From Nymphalis io (taxonomy: Eukaryota > Arthropoda > Insecta > Lepidoptera > Nymphalidae), in assembly GCF_905147045.1 (NCBI RefSeq), contig NC_065890.1:6262001-6326000 (forward strand): a stretch of 64,000 nucleotides of DNA, in the 5' to 3' direction. Shown here piece by piece: positions 34,055-45,842 of this stretch. A program made the position numbers and the translations under genes. The first letter of the stretch is position 1. Every line of letters starts with the position of its first letter. The notes under the pieces were generated by a model. The model was not told where the DNA came from. It made no database searches and saw only the letters and a program-made list of their open reading frames with translations.

Positions 34055-34684
34055 TGTAAGCGTCGCGACGGATGCGTGTGTGGGTTGGTGCACCCCGACG
34101 GGCGCGTCGGTGGTTGGGGCGGGGTGTATCGATCTCCGCGGGGCGCTTGCGCCGCGGCTCGGGTGCGGGCGGCGTCGGTGGGCCTCGCGATTACACTCAG
34201 TATCACCCGCGCAGTCCGCAGCTGGCCGCCAGGCGAGCGACTGCCTCCGCGACGCTGTTCTCTACCATCGCGCACACCGCAACGTTTGACATTTCAGACG
34301 CAGCGCGCGACAACATTACAACCTTAAACCGTCTCCTTACAAGGAATTGCTTCAGGGCTGAAACTTTTGGAACGGCTGTACAAATTGTCTTTTTAAAAAG
34401 AATTAAGTTGACTATATTGTGTTACAGCTTTAAAAATTTTCATAATTTCAAAAGTATAAATAAAGTAACGAATGACTTTTGGATGAACAATTATATTTTA
34501 AGTTGTGAAGTGATGACTAAAAATGTTAAAGTGTATAATTTTCATTTCGAGTGATCGTGTTAGTGACTGAAAAAAGACGTCTGAAGACTCGCTTACGAGT
34601 TCACGGCTCGTTAATTCAGAGTGAATTCGAAAAAAGAGGTTTTCGCTTGCGCTCGCTCATCGGTGATAAAATTTATGACGAACG
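34055..34684 (+). promoter_or_regulatory. CpG-rich island, candidate promoter and 5' leader exon
   Basis: Seen: 34055-34320 is the most GC- and CpG-dense stretch outside transposons. A TCAGT initiator-like motif lies at 34197-34201. Past 34320 composition returns to AT-rich, and ACG|GTAAGA at 34682-34690 is a good plus-strand splice donor, preceded by an ATG at 34675 (MTN, then donor). A 160-codon frame runs from ATG 34072 to 34554: its first half is Arg/Gly-rich, its second half reads like translated AT-rich DNA. Other frames on both strands are also open in the island, so openness reflects composition. Inferred: a promoter with a long 5' UTR exon of a gene transcribed rightward, whose coding exons lie outside recognisable sequence here. 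Confidence 0.4.
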
Positions 34685-34690
34685 GTAAGA

Positions 34691-35875
34691 AGCGTATATT
34701 GATAAGGGTCGGTTGCCTTATCTCGGGCGGCGAGGGCGGCGTATATCATCTTGTCGTACTAGACGATAATTTTGTACCATCTATCTATATAAGAATAACG
34801 AGTACTAAGAATTATTTAGTAGGAATTGGCTATTTCATAACGTATTAAAAATCAAAGGAGAAATAAAAATAAAGTTACTTAAATACTTATGTCTTTGCTT
34901 GACCAATCTTGACTCGAGCATGACTGATTGAGAAGTTTGGATAATGATGTTTCTGTACCATGTATTATATCATCATTGACATTTTTCTAATAGAGGAAGT
35001 AAGATAAATAATATGAATATTATTAATGTCGTAAGTTGAAAATAATATAAAAGTAACTTACCTATTATACAAATACCTACAGTATTTATCGATAATGACG
35101 ACGACGAACTCTAAATATATTTGCATTTAAAGATCTTAATTTTTAAACTACTCTTAGAGTATCTATAAATTATCTCAAATGTTAGATATCATTTTAAAAT
35201 GTATAAATCTATAAAAAGAATTTTTAAAACATATAAACCATAGGTAGTTAAAAAGTAATAATAAAATTTTAATATGTTGCAAATCATACTGCTTATGTAA
35301 CGATTTATAGTTGACCGATTTTGATTAATCTGCCAGCGCGTAGTGAAGTGTACAGGCTAGTGAACATTTGAGAACTCTTCTCGAATGTAGTTCAATATGA
35401 ACTACATATCATATAAGGTTGCTGTATATATTATAACGATGTATGTAGATAAACGATGTTGTTAACATGCTTGTAACAGAAATATTAAAAGTAAAACATT
35501 TATATATTTAATACTTTTGTAATTTCTATCCTATGGAACTACAACCAATTAGTTATTTTAGTTATTAAGTTAGTACTCGTTAGTAATTTAGAATGGTATA
35601 AGTACCGATATAAATATTAGCCACATAAATTTATCCATTTGAGCGAGTAGTATATTTACTGATTTCTGTAATACAGGTCTTTGAGCCTAGCTCATAAATC
35701 AGGGACTTCATTATAATTTGATACTTTTTATGTGAATAAAGATTATTATTATTATTAAAAAAAAGTATTTATAGATACGGCTTATGTACAAACTGAAAAT
35801 ACTATTTACTAACAATAATTAATTAATTTTTAAGATAATCATCTTAAAAATTCCAAGGTACTAATTACGAGGTAA
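34691..35875. other. AT-rich non-coding DNA with small palindromes
   Basis: Contains inverted repeats TGTAGTTCA/TGAACTACA (35388-35408) and a 12-bp perfect pair around AATC (35825-35852). If the island at 34.2 kb is an exon, this would be its intron. No gene seen. Confidence 0.4.
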
Positions 35876-36095
35876 GGTTGTAGGAATTTGTATCGGTTCG
35901 TCTTGGTAGTGTCGGCACACCCATCAGTTATTCTACCACCAAACGGCATTATTTTGTATTGCTATCACAATGAACCAGTAATTTTAGGCGTATGGGATAT
36001 AACATTATTTATACCGTCAATAGTATATTGATAGTTTAAGGAACGATTTACAATTCTTCCAGCGTCAATATCTACGGGTAAAGGTAGCTTTTCAT
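35876..36095 (+). mobile_element. ~290-bp retroposon, copy 6 (diverged)
   Basis: Recognisable by order: GTCTTGGTAG, CACCCATCAGTTATTCTACC, CAAACGGCATTATTTTGTAT, ATGGGATATAACATTA, then CAATTCTTCCAGCGTCAATA, TCTACGGG. Substitution is heavy and the 3' hairpin is lost. An old copy. Confidence 0.6.
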
Positions 36096-36709
36096 CAGAG
36101 TCAACATTTATTTGCATGTCACATATACATTAAAAAAAAACTATGTATGTGTCTAGAGTACCTAACACTTGATATCTTTATAATTTGTTACGGTTAATAT
36201 TTCTTTTACATATACGCTTCTAAGTGTATGTGATAAGCATATATATATTTAATAACGCCACGCTTCAGTCTCTTTGTACAATTTTCAGTTCCCGAGTTCA
36301 AATGTAATAAACCGTAATACAATTTGCTTTCCGCTACAAGTTATTGGTAAAAAACCTTACACTCGTTTTCGGGGTGTAGTTTTAGATTGTGTGAAAATTT
36401 ATTTCAGAGTCGTATGTCTTGTTGAAATATCTTACTTCGATACCGGACATTCGGGCGAGAGTCCAAGAATTGAGGGATTACGCGCCTTCCTCTGACCTCT
36501 TTCTCGTTGTGAACTCTTGTATTTTATGTTAAGTTTCTATTATTTCACCCACCATGGCCTATGTAAAGTAAACAAGAATTGAATTTTTAAACTTATATAT
36601 ATTTATTGGAAAAATAAATAAATGGTGTTGCTATTCAAAATGCAAAACAACATTTAAATTATTTATTAAAATTTATATTTCAAAAAGTAAATAACTACTA
36701 ACTAAATAT
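36096..36709. other. AT-rich non-coding DNA with one open frame
   Basis: A plus-strand frame at 36274-36495 follows a possible acceptor (TACAATTTTCAG, ending 36289) and includes FRGVVLDCVKIYFRVVCLVE and DTGHSGESPRIEGLRAFL. No domain recognised and no donor; most likely chance. Confidence 0.25.
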
Positions 36710-36885
36710 TATAAAACAAAGTCCCACCGCCACGTTATTTTGAATGTGATAATCTGAAAAACTATTAAACAGATTTTCATACGGTTTTCGCCAAAGGAGG
36801 AAGTTATTCATAAGGAAGGTTTAAGTATAATTCATTAGAGTTTTGTGTAAATTGGATGAAATATGACAATGAATGTTGATGATCG
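36710..36885 (+). repeat. Interspersed 'ACAAAGTCCCACC...GATTTTCATACGG' repeat
   Basis: Contains AACAAAGTCCCACCGCCACG, AAACAGATTTTCATACGGTT, ATAAGGAAGGTTTAAGTATA and TTTTGTGTAAATTGGATGAA. The last phrase and the start recur, reversed, at 51478-51725, showing a dispersed family. It lacks coding capacity. This style of repeat is very common in Lepidoptera; its class is unknown to me. Confidence 0.55.
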
Positions 36886-39236
36886 AAAAATATCATGCCA
36901 GCTCTGAGCTTCATAGCGTACACCAATAGATCTACAATACGTATTATCATATAAATTCTAAATGTAGATATTCTAGCCGAAGTTGAGGCGGGTAGATAGT
37001 CCTTTTACAATATTATATTTCGGTTAAGGTAGTTAGGTATTCAGTGACTAACTGACTGCACTCAGTTATAGAATGTTGAAGTAAAATGAGCCGTAGATAC
37101 TAAACTGTAAATGTGGTTCTTGACTTCCTGCCATTATTTATATCATGTTAATTAAATTGAAAATAAAGTGTTAAACGACATTTTTGGTTTAGACAAGACC
37201 CAACGCTTGTCCGTAATATAAATCTTCCTATAATGCGGTAAGTTCAATTTTGTGTGAAAATTAGGGGCATATTTTTTATATCTTTTTTAGGCGGGTCTCG
37301 ATTCATATCACGTTGCTAAGCTCACAAAGTAGAGAAAATTCACTGTTTTCTTTGGCATTTGTTGACCCAAATGCGGAAAGGGACGGTATCTCGTTTCAAT
37401 ATATCACATTATGTATCTGTAAGTTCGACGCGACGTAACGAGAGCATAAAAAAATACAATATAAATAACAACAACAAGTGTTGCCCATATTATTCCTGTG
37501 AAGCACTTTTAAAAGTTTCGTTTATTTGTATTTCACGTTTTTATCCGCGTCTTATCGCACATTGAATTATGTCTCATGGGGTTTGGTTCTGTTATTTTAT
37601 TCAGGTTACAGCGCGAGATGTAGAAAAGTGTTATAAGAGTGAATGGGTTGATGGTGTTATAAGGATGGATGTTATTACACTTTGTGTCGTTATTGTTATG
37701 CAAAAATACCATTTTATTTTTCATGAGATTGAGATTTTTAAAATCAAATAATAGATATACCTATATCGTAGGCAATAATGTGCTAATTTTGCCAAATATC
37801 TATTAAAGATGCCCATAAGTTAATTTTTTATATTAATTTATATTTTGCAAAAATGTCACTGATGAATGCTTTTAAAAATCAGTTATTCAAGTTACGTACG
37901 GTTGGAAAATAGTTACTTGGAGTTTAATGTATATTGGATGCGTATAACGTGAATAATTTTTTGAATATGAAATATGAAAAGTTGTGAAGGGTATTCTTCT
38001 TCCATTCTAAAGCTATCTATTCGAGTCACGCACATTACCGCTGTTAATATAACTTTCCACGTTCGCTTTTCTGTACACAAATAATGCAAATTCTTAAAAT
38101 ATCCTACGGTTCATGCTTTTATACGACACTAGCTGGATCTTCTGACTTTGTATGGTTAAAATTCATACGTTACCCCACTTACTACTTACCCATTTTGCTC
38201 CTTAAAATTTCCTAAATTTTTTCGCTTAATTCAAGTCTCAGTAGTTTTGCCAGTGCGTTGATTGTCACTCAGGACTAACGGACTTTATAATATAACATTA
38301 TACTCATTCAAATAAAATGTATTCTGTTGCTTATTATGTTTCATAATATTTGTTAACTGTTTAAATTTACGTGATATTAATATGTACTCGGGGAAAGTTC
38401 ACTAAGTATATAACCTTTCTTGAGGACTTCCTTGTGTGTTCGCTTGAAGAACTTTACTTGTTATAAAAATGGCATCAAAATACTTACATATGTTATTAAT
38501 AGGTTGTTTGTTGTTCAGATACAATTTATTGACAAATCTATAACAGGATTCAATTTAATCCAGTGATTTCATTTTATACTGGTTAGATTAGGTTAGAATA
38601 TAAAATATATTTTAATTAAACTTTATTCAGCACATTTGCAAAGTTAAACATTTGCGAATTGAGTGTTTATATATTTTATGTATTAATTGATATTTGTAGT
38701 ATATTAATTGATATTTGACCTCAGGATCGTGTAAAATTATCATTTTATAAACGTTTTCAAACATTAATCTATCAAAATATAGATGATACTTTTACTTAAT
38801 ACACAAAATTGGGAACAGAGCAAAATTGAAAAGTTTATTTAAGATTTAATATCGTCAGTATTAATTCCATCTTACATTTACGTAACTAAGAAAATGATGA
38901 TAAAATGTTTCGATTAATGAATTAGAATGACTTGTTTAAATGTACTGTATGCGGGGTTTTTGGTCCTTACTAATTTTATGACAGTTTTCAACGAGCTCAG
39001 TTTCGTTAAAGGGGCGGACAGTAATTGCCTTAAATAATGTGGGCATTACCAACCTATTCATTGCCTTAAATAACTGACATAAAACTAAACAAAGCTTTTG
39101 TCTTGATGACTTATTTAAATGATAAAGGTATGTTTTTGTGAAACATTCGATTTATTTAAACGGTAGGTGACGTAAATTTAGTAAGCGATTTACGTTAAAA
39201 GCCTTTATCAATTGAACATAAAAGCATCTGAACCTC
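36886..39236. other. AT-rich non-coding DNA
   Basis: A 16-bp direct repeat TATTAATTGATATTTG occurs twice (38681-38696, 38702-38717), and TTGCCTTAAATAA occurs twice near 39025-39075. Otherwise nothing. Confidence 0.4.
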
Positions 39237-39430
39237 TTGAATGGTGTTGAGGAATCAACCCGACGGCATTCCCGAGGAGTGTTGATGAGGTGGCAGGCAG
39301 GTGGCCCAATAAAAGCAACCATTGCCGTCAGGCCTGACGTAAAAGTTTGCCAAATTGTATTCATATGGTTTACACATGGAGGGACTTCAAATAAACGAGA
39401 CCACCGCAATCGAATTTTGATCATCATCAA
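39237..39430. other. Open, higher-complexity block of unknown function
   Basis: A ~190-bp block is open on both strands and has higher GC than its flanks (CCCGACGGCATTCCCGAGGA, GGCAGGCAGGTGGCCCAATA) with a CGTCAGGCCTGACG palindrome at about 39327-39340. No translated domain is recognised on either strand. Could be a conserved regulatory element or a repeat scrap. Confidence 0.25.
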
Positions 39431-39767
39431 TTATTTTGAAAACCTCGTTTCGAACACTTAGCATCAACTAAATACATATATATTTTAATTTATTGTAATC
39501 AACCTAAGGTTCAAATTGCCTGTTACTTTGTGGACAGCTTAAACCAGCTTGCAACAGGTAAGTCAGTGTAGGCGCATGAATTATGGACGACAAGCTACGC
39601 CACTAATTGATTCTTGAACTTTGCCTTTCCTTTATTTAACTCTCTCTTTGTTGAAAATGCATCAAGTAAACGACCAAGTACTGGATTAGTGGATTTGAGT
39701 TTGGAAAAATAACTAACAAGGAACAGTATAATTAACTGTATTACAATACGATTGAAAGTTCGATAAC

Positions 39768-40020
39768 CTTTATTTTTATAAGAAGGCAGACGGGAACATG
39801 AGTTAATAAAACCTATAGCAGTTGGCACTGTCACAAATATAAACTATTGCTTATACCACCAATGAAGTGCCAATCATGGGAACTAAACCCTTATACGTCC
39901 CTTGTACCTGAAATTATAATATAGTTCACTCTCCCTTCAAACCAATTAATACAACAAGTACTGCTGCTTGGCGGTAGCCACTCGTCCATCGACTGGTATT
40001 TATGTAGCCGGCTTAGCTTA
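39768..40020 (-). mobile_element. ~290-bp retroposon, copy 7 (diverged)
   Basis: Reverse-strand order fits: AAGAAGGCAGACGGGAACAT (tail side), ACTATTGCTTATACCACCAA, CATGGGAACTAAACCCTTAT, GTCCCTTGTACCTGAAATTA, ACTGCTGCTTGGCGGTAGCC, then GTCCATCGACTGGTATTTAT. Heavily diverged. Confidence 0.55.
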
Positions 40021-40294
40021 CTGTATGATTATATATACACACATTCTTATAACATTAATCCTTATTTTTAAATTAACTTCATACTACACAATCAATTTTA
40101 GAAAAGCAAATATTTATGTTATAATAAAAAAGTTCCTTAAGCTGGCCAAGTTAATGTTAATGTAGTTACTTTGTGTGAAATCTGCTTATCTTGTTTGTTT
40201 AAGTGTTACCGATCGTAAAAAAATATTTGTTGTATTTAGCAGTCTTTTAAAGTTATTTCATTATATTTTAAAAGTAAGTTCAATATTGAAACTA
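40021..40294. other. AT-rich non-coding DNA
   Basis: Nothing recognised. Confidence 0.4.
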
Positions 40295-40470
40295 GTTTCA
40301 GTCCTCGGTTTTGCCCGCGATTGTAAGGATAGCCGTTATTAGTGACGAGTCTGTATCCCTGATAATATGTATACAAAATTTCATGGTGATCGGTTGACTA
40401 GTTAAAGCGTAAAAGCGTAACAAACAAACAAACTTACTTTTACATTTATAATATTAGTAAGGATACGCTT
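40295..40470 (+). repeat. Interspersed repeat ending 'AACAAACAAACTTACTTT'
   Basis: Reads CTCGGTTTTGCCCGCGATTG, then CAAAATTTCATGGTGATCGG, TAAAGCGTAAAAGCGTAACA and AACAAACAAACTTACTTTTA before ATATTAGTAAGGATA. This is a well-known style of lepidopteran interspersed repeat (class not certain). A related, longer unit is at 52191-53027. Confidence 0.6.
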
Positions 40471-40794
40471 GCAATTTTATTTATAACATAAAACCGGAAT
40501 ATTTAAAAAGTAATACAAAATTTGTAAATCAGATACTTGTAACAGCGAACATTATTTAAGTTATTATTGTAATTCTTTCTGTTTCCAGCATTAATGTGAT
40601 AATTAAGTTCATTAACTCAATTAGAATGAATTCGAACTTTATGTTTTTCTCCAGTTAAATAGAATGAATATTCCAGAGGTCGTGTAATAGCATCGTTATA
40701 ATTTATTTATTGGTTGTAATTTATTAAGGATAGTGTGTGTTGTTTTAAAAAGTAAAAAAGAAAAAGTAACAGTCTGTATACATATGTCCTACTA

Positions 40795-40942
40795 TGGGTC
40801 AAATGTCACTTTACCAGTGCTTATTCCGGCGCACACATACACAGGTTTTGTTCTGAAGATCCAGCACTAGACAAAATTGATTGCCCAGATTTGAACTTTT
40901 GGGTTAAGATTTGCGTGTTCTAGTCACTAGGCCATTTCGACT
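40795..40942 (-). mobile_element. tRNA-headed SINE, diverged
   Basis: Minus strand: CGAAATGGCCTAGTGACTAG (A-box region), ACACGCAAATCTTAACCC, AGTTCAAATCTGGGC (worn B box), then GTGCTGGATCTTCAGAACAA and a body unlike Metulj. Old copy. A perfect 33-bp inverted repeat begins four bases beyond its head. Confidence 0.5.
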
Positions 40943-40945
40943 TCG

Positions 40946-41024
40946 GAATGTAGCTTTTATGAAATCATATTTAATAAAAAATATAACATCATTTATTAAA
41001 TATGATTTCATAAAAGCTACATTC
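40946..41024. repeat. Perfect 33-bp inverted repeat with 13-nt spacer
   Basis: Arms 40946-40978 and 40992-41024 are exact reverse complements (core TAGCTTTTATGAAATCAT) around a 13-nt spacer at 40979-40991. Identity over 33 bp in otherwise unique AT-rich DNA cannot be chance. It has no terminal features of a known transposon and no TA or longer duplication that I can see. Confidence 0.9.
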
Positions 41025-42261
41025 AAATATCAAAGGAATACGTACTATTTATAGGTTTTTGAGTATAATTAATTATCATAACGTTTACTTTTATTTTATA
41101 ATTATACATAAATACTTTCGTAGAAGGAAGCCTCTGCGAATTATTAATAAGTAGTTATTGAAATCTCTTCTTAATAAATATAGAACCTTTTTTAATTGCT
41201 TAATCCCAGCTCGATATCGTTATTGAGTCAAGACACTCTTAACACAAATGCTTGATGTATTGCAATTAAACATTGTAATATTTCTTGTATACTTATTTAT
41301 TTTAATTTATTAGTTTTAAAATTACTTGTGATTTTGTCATTAAGATTTTGAGTTTAGACTTTTTTTGATAATAATTTATTCTTTTATCATTTATGAAAAT
41401 ATCATTACACATTAAAACTTAATATTCACAAACGCCTGTAAATTCAGCGTTATATTTATTTATTTTAAACAAGATTTGCTCAAAGCTATGAACTACAAGA
41501 ATATACAAACGACAATCAAACTCGAAGCTTTGAAAACATTTAAAAAAATCTCCGAGCGAAACCGATAAAATGGACATTTGTGGAATACAGAATCGAAAGG
41601 ACGGGTTTACATTTATACTATTGCGTCGATTTTGTTCAAACAATTTATTTTTTTTGTATTTTATTGGAATACTAAGAAATTTATTTTTATGTGTACGTAA
41701 ATAATAATAAAGAATACGTAATATCTGCACGTAGAATAAATGAGATTACGTTTCAAAAAGAATAAATTCAAATGTTAAAACAAAAAAATTAAAGAATAGT
41801 ACTAAAATTTCAAAATATAGCATAGCGTATTGTTATTAAAATACGTTAATTTTACCGCGGTACGAATATGTATACTACATAAATAATCCTCTACTTTCAG
41901 AGGCTTGATTACAGAGTTATTTGTGTGGTATTTTTAAACAGGATAAGAGTCTTTGTGGTAGAGCAGCAGAAAATAAACAACAACTAGTTTTGTATACATG
42001 GAGACAACAAAGCGGGATCATATATGAGAAGTTACACTTCGTTTTAGCTTTATCTGAATTATATTATATACTGTAATTAAAGACCTCAATGACCTGGGTT
42101 CACTGTTATAGAATCAGTTTCAAGTTCGTCGTTTAAGGTTACTTAATTTGTTGTATAATTACGAATAATGAAACGAAATCATACCCTAAACAATACAGTC
42201 TGGTCTTTGCTTAAATGAGGGAAATGTATAGATTGTTTTTATTACTACCGTAAAGTACGAT
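41025..42261. other. AT-rich non-coding DNA
   Basis: A 103-codon minus frame at 41419-41730 is A/T-codon-rich, with no recognised domain; treated as chance. Confidence 0.4.
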
Positions 42262-42350
42262 ATATTCCAGTGGATAAAGCACGTTTTCCTAATCAAAGTT
42301 TGTGGATTCAAATTCGTGCAAGAACCATCGTCAGAAAACCTGTAGATGCC
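42262..42350 (+). mobile_element. Diverged tRNA-headed SINE fragment
   Basis: CAGTGGATAAAGCACGTTTT (A-box side) and GGATTCAAATTCGTGCAAGA (worn B box plus following GCAAGCACC-like string) are spaced as in Metulj-like heads. The body is not recognisable. Confidence 0.4.
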
Positions 42351-42789
42351 TAATCACAGGAGTGCCGAATCACATGGTACTAAGAAGGAATACGCTCTAT
42401 ACTTCGTCTATAAGAGGTGAGGTGACCCTTTTTCAAGCAGTAGAATATTTACGTGTAGAAACTGGATTACAACTACTTTACAATAATAAATTATTTTAAA
42501 TAATATATTCTGATATTAGTTCGCTTGCACAAAATAGTTGACAGTTTAGGCAATATCGCGTCTGCGAACTTGTTGTGTTCTGAAGTTAGCTCGTTTAAAT
42601 TTAGAATATTTAGACGGTTACTGAAATGGTTATATTGGAATGCTAAACGATGTTCATTACAAGACAGTCTGGTTTGTTTATTTCAAGGAATTCACGTAAA
42701 AATAATAATCGGATAAACATTTGACAATGCAGTATATTATAGGTTGTGGTAATTTGTAAATTTCCATAAAATACACTTTCGTATAATAT
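42351..42789. other. AT-rich non-coding DNA
   Basis: No supported feature. Confidence 0.4.
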
Positions 42790-43046
42790 ATAATAATAAT
42801 ATCGTGGGACATTTTTCACACATAGCCATCTGATCCCAAACTAAGCAGAGCTTGTACGATGGAAACCAGGCAACTGATATATTATATATACTACTTTTCT
42901 TTTGTAAATACATACTTATATAGACAATTACACCCAGACTCAGGAAAAACAGATATGTTTATGCACAAAAATGTCTGTTCTGGGTGGAAATCGAACCCAC
43001 AACCTTCAGCGTGAAAGGCAAACCTACCAACCACGCCAACTGCCCA
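42790..43046 (-). mobile_element. tRNA-derived SINE, family A, copy 3
   Basis: Nearly full length: (AAT)n at 42790, GACATTTTTCACACATAGCC, CTTATATAGACAATTACACC, then the head in reverse with B box GGTTCGATTTCC (one change) and A-box stretch CCAACCACGCCAAC. Same strand as the other three family-A copies. Confidence 0.85.
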
Positions 43047-44514
43047 TAAATATATGTGGTATATTTTATGAAATATAGTTAATTATGTCAAGGTAGTCGG
43101 AGGGAATATTGCCGGTCCGGACGCTTTCGTGGTGAACGCTGGCAAAACTATTACGAATACACCAAAAGTTTGTCCAGGGGAATTCTGCATCTGAAAAAGT
43201 TTTTCTAAGCTCCGCAATAGCACTTATCTATATATTATAGATATATTAGAATATCATTTAGAAAATTTAATCTTTATTTTGATGTAATTGTCAACGTGAG
43301 AATTAAAAAACAATGTGTTTAAAAATAAGCAATAATTTAATAATTAATTAGCAATTTTTAAACAGATTAGTGTCAAAGATAGACACTTAAAGAAATTCAT
43401 AAAAAAATCACAATGTGCTCTACTGTTTTCAGTACTTATTGTGTTTAGTTTCAAATTCTTATGTTATATACTAAATAACACAAATTTATATCAGATAGGT
43501 GGCGCTGTAATGCGGGTTACATAGCGAGGTACCACTAGTAAATTATAAAATGAAAAGCAGTCGGTTTGTCATCGCTAGCAGAGTTTGTAGATATTTAATG
43601 AATTGACCGCCCGCGGCTTAGTAAAATCTCATAAATCTCTGGCTTCATTACGACGCAATTTTGTTACGAGACATAACGAATACTTTTGTACAAGTTGCAT
43701 AATAAAAATAGAATATGCTTAAGGCTTGTAATTTTGGTTGTTTGTGATTAAATGAACTAAACTTGATTTTTTTTTCTCGTCCCATTCTATTTTGTTATAA
43801 CATAAATTAATAAGGTATGCAAAAATTGCCTTAAATTACATTATTCCTTAATTTTTAAAATGCTGCATTACATATGTACGACTAGATGATGTCTGAATAT
43901 TTTTACCTGTTTTTATTTTATTTTATAATATCTGCTCACACTTCAAACACTGTAATGATATTTCAGAAATATTCACGCAAATGAAAATTGTATGAATTAA
44001 ATCGCTTCTCAATAATGTAACATGTTTAAGCTTTATTATTAAATGGTGTCATCAATAGAAATATCATTATAAGGTCACATAAAATGATTACAGAGATAAA
44101 CAGCGGTAATGAAGTTATTAGAAATTAACGACCTATCAACAACAGTATAACCGCGTTCTAGGTTAATCAATCTGTGTAGTTTACATGACACATGTAATAA
44201 CTACTTACTTATGTATTGCTTTTGGATATTTCCCTTACCATCTGTACAGCGTTGGTACTTAATTTTATATAATTAAATTATATGTTATGATTACTTAGGT
44301 ACTCACAAACTCGTAAAAAACTTAAATTGAAGTTTTTAAATAATACATTACAAATTAAAAATGATATTTATAGAATCATTTCAATAAGGATACGATCGTG
44401 AAATATCAGAAAATGATAAGCGATATTGACTTTAAGAATAATTATAATATTAAAAGAAGACATACATTAAAACAGAGTATTCTGGTAAGTCGTGAAATTC
44501 AACATTTCAGGAAT
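43047..44514. other. AT-rich non-coding DNA
   Basis: Two moderately complex stretches, 43090-43210 (GGTCCGGACGCTTTCGTGGT) and 43495-43640 (GGTGGCGCTGTAATGCGGGT), are not assignable. No gene. Confidence 0.4.
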
Positions 44515-45785
44515 GAAACGTGAAAAGACTCCTTCTTGTTCTTTGTAAGGCAAAAGAGTTCTGCAGCACTCACAATTCCCGTCCATTTTTGGATGTTGCA
44601 CAGTCAAGACTTTTTTCTGCGACCAACCTCCTTCCGGCAACTTTTCTCATCACAATGAGTTGCACAAGTTCATATCTTTCATGCCTAAGCACGTGTCCGA
44701 GATATGCAACTTTTCCCTTCTTGACAGTCTCCAAAAGTTGCCGTTTCTGGTTGACGCGTCGTAGAACTTCCACGTTCGCGATCTTTTGAGTCCAACTAAT
44801 GGTCAACATACGTCTATATGCCTACATCTCGAAAGCTTCCATAAGTTAGTAAGCGTAAATAACTATAGGCCAGATGTTACAATGTAGGAGTTGTATGCGC
44901 ACAGGGATCTTAAGTCTGCGATTGCAGAGTACTTTTTTTAACGTGCAGAAACGTCGTTTTTAACGTCCTGTTCACAGCTCCAGGTGTTATTAAGCCATGT
45001 CCCTAGATATTTGTACTTGCGCATCCTCTCAATGTTTTGGCCCGCTACAATGATAGCAATGTCATCGAAGCTATGTTTAGATAAAACCTAATGATCATAA
45101 TTGATGTGTACATCCGCAGACTTGCGTTTTCACTGCACTCATTAACACGGGTCATAATTAATTGTAAATCTTCAGGAGATGTTGCTATTAGGACTGTAAA
45201 GTTAGCGTATCTGATGTTGTTAATATACCGGCCATTTATTTTGATTTCACATTCTAGGTCTTCATTTGCTTCTGCTATTATTTTTTCTGAATACAAATTA
45301 AATAGCGTGGCTGATAATATACAGCCCTGTTGGAATCCTCTTCAGTCTCCTCATCGTCAACTCGTACGCTTTCTGGTACCAATATAGATTCTGGATAATA
45401 CGTACATCTTTGTCATCTAAGCCGATTTCGTGTAATATTGCAATTAGACGGTCGTGCAGTACTCTGTCAAAGGCTTTTTCGTAATCGATGAAACAAAGGA
45501 AAACTTCTTGTTGCATGTCTTTGAATTTTATACGAGAATCTGCATTGAAAGAGCCTCTTTCGTGCCTACTCCTGTTCGAAACCCAAGCTGGCTATCTGCG
45601 AGTTGTTTGTCGCATTTAACTCTTTTTCGCTCGTGGATGACAGTTAGAAATAGTTTTAATACTTGGTTCATAAGGCTAACCTTTCGAAACTCTTCGCACC
45701 TTCATGTGTTGGTCTTCTTAGGAAGAGTAATAAAAGTTGAGGTTAGCCAGTCTTTGGGTAAGTGGCCTAGATAAACATTGCAGAT
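44515..45785 (-). mobile_element. Degenerate RTE-like LINE, 5'-truncated
   Basis: Seen on the minus strand, in order: DWLTSTFITLPKK, LMNQVLKLFLTVIHER, QLGFRTGVGTKEAL, FLCFIDYEKAFDRVLHDRL (RT motif A), INGRYINNIRYANFTVLIAT (motif C region), then SWTQKIANVEVLRRVNQKRQ, KVAYLGHVLRHERYELVQL and KVAGRR near the C-terminus. That covers RT fingers, palm and the following domain. Known: this architecture belongs to RTE/Proto2-type apurinic-endonuclease LINEs, often annotated endonuclease-reverse transcriptase in insects. It is broken by many frameshifts and stops; the catalytic YADD reads YANF. Boundaries are where similarity stops; no tail repeat is obvious. Confidence 0.8.
45045..45516 (-). pseudogene. 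Reverse transcriptase palm fragments (motif C lost)
   Basis: Two frames: 45298-45516 carries CFIDYEKAFDRV (motif A, Asp present), IGLDDKDVRIIQNLYW and a decayed RRLKRIPTG (motif B region); 45045-45296 carries INNIRYANF, with the double Asp of motif C replaced (45198-45209), then SPEDLQLIMTRVNECSE. The two frames are separated by a frameshift near 45300. Both changes make the enzyme inactive. Part of the LINE spanning 44515-45785. Confidence 0.75.
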
Positions 45786-45842
45786 CAAAATTTAAAAATA
45801 CTTATTTTTCGGACTTTTTTCCACGTGATCTTTTTTATTTTC

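Noticed and set aside
41419..41730. 103-codon minus-strand frame
   Set aside because: Residue content follows the local AT bias (I, K, N, F, Y); no recognised domain.
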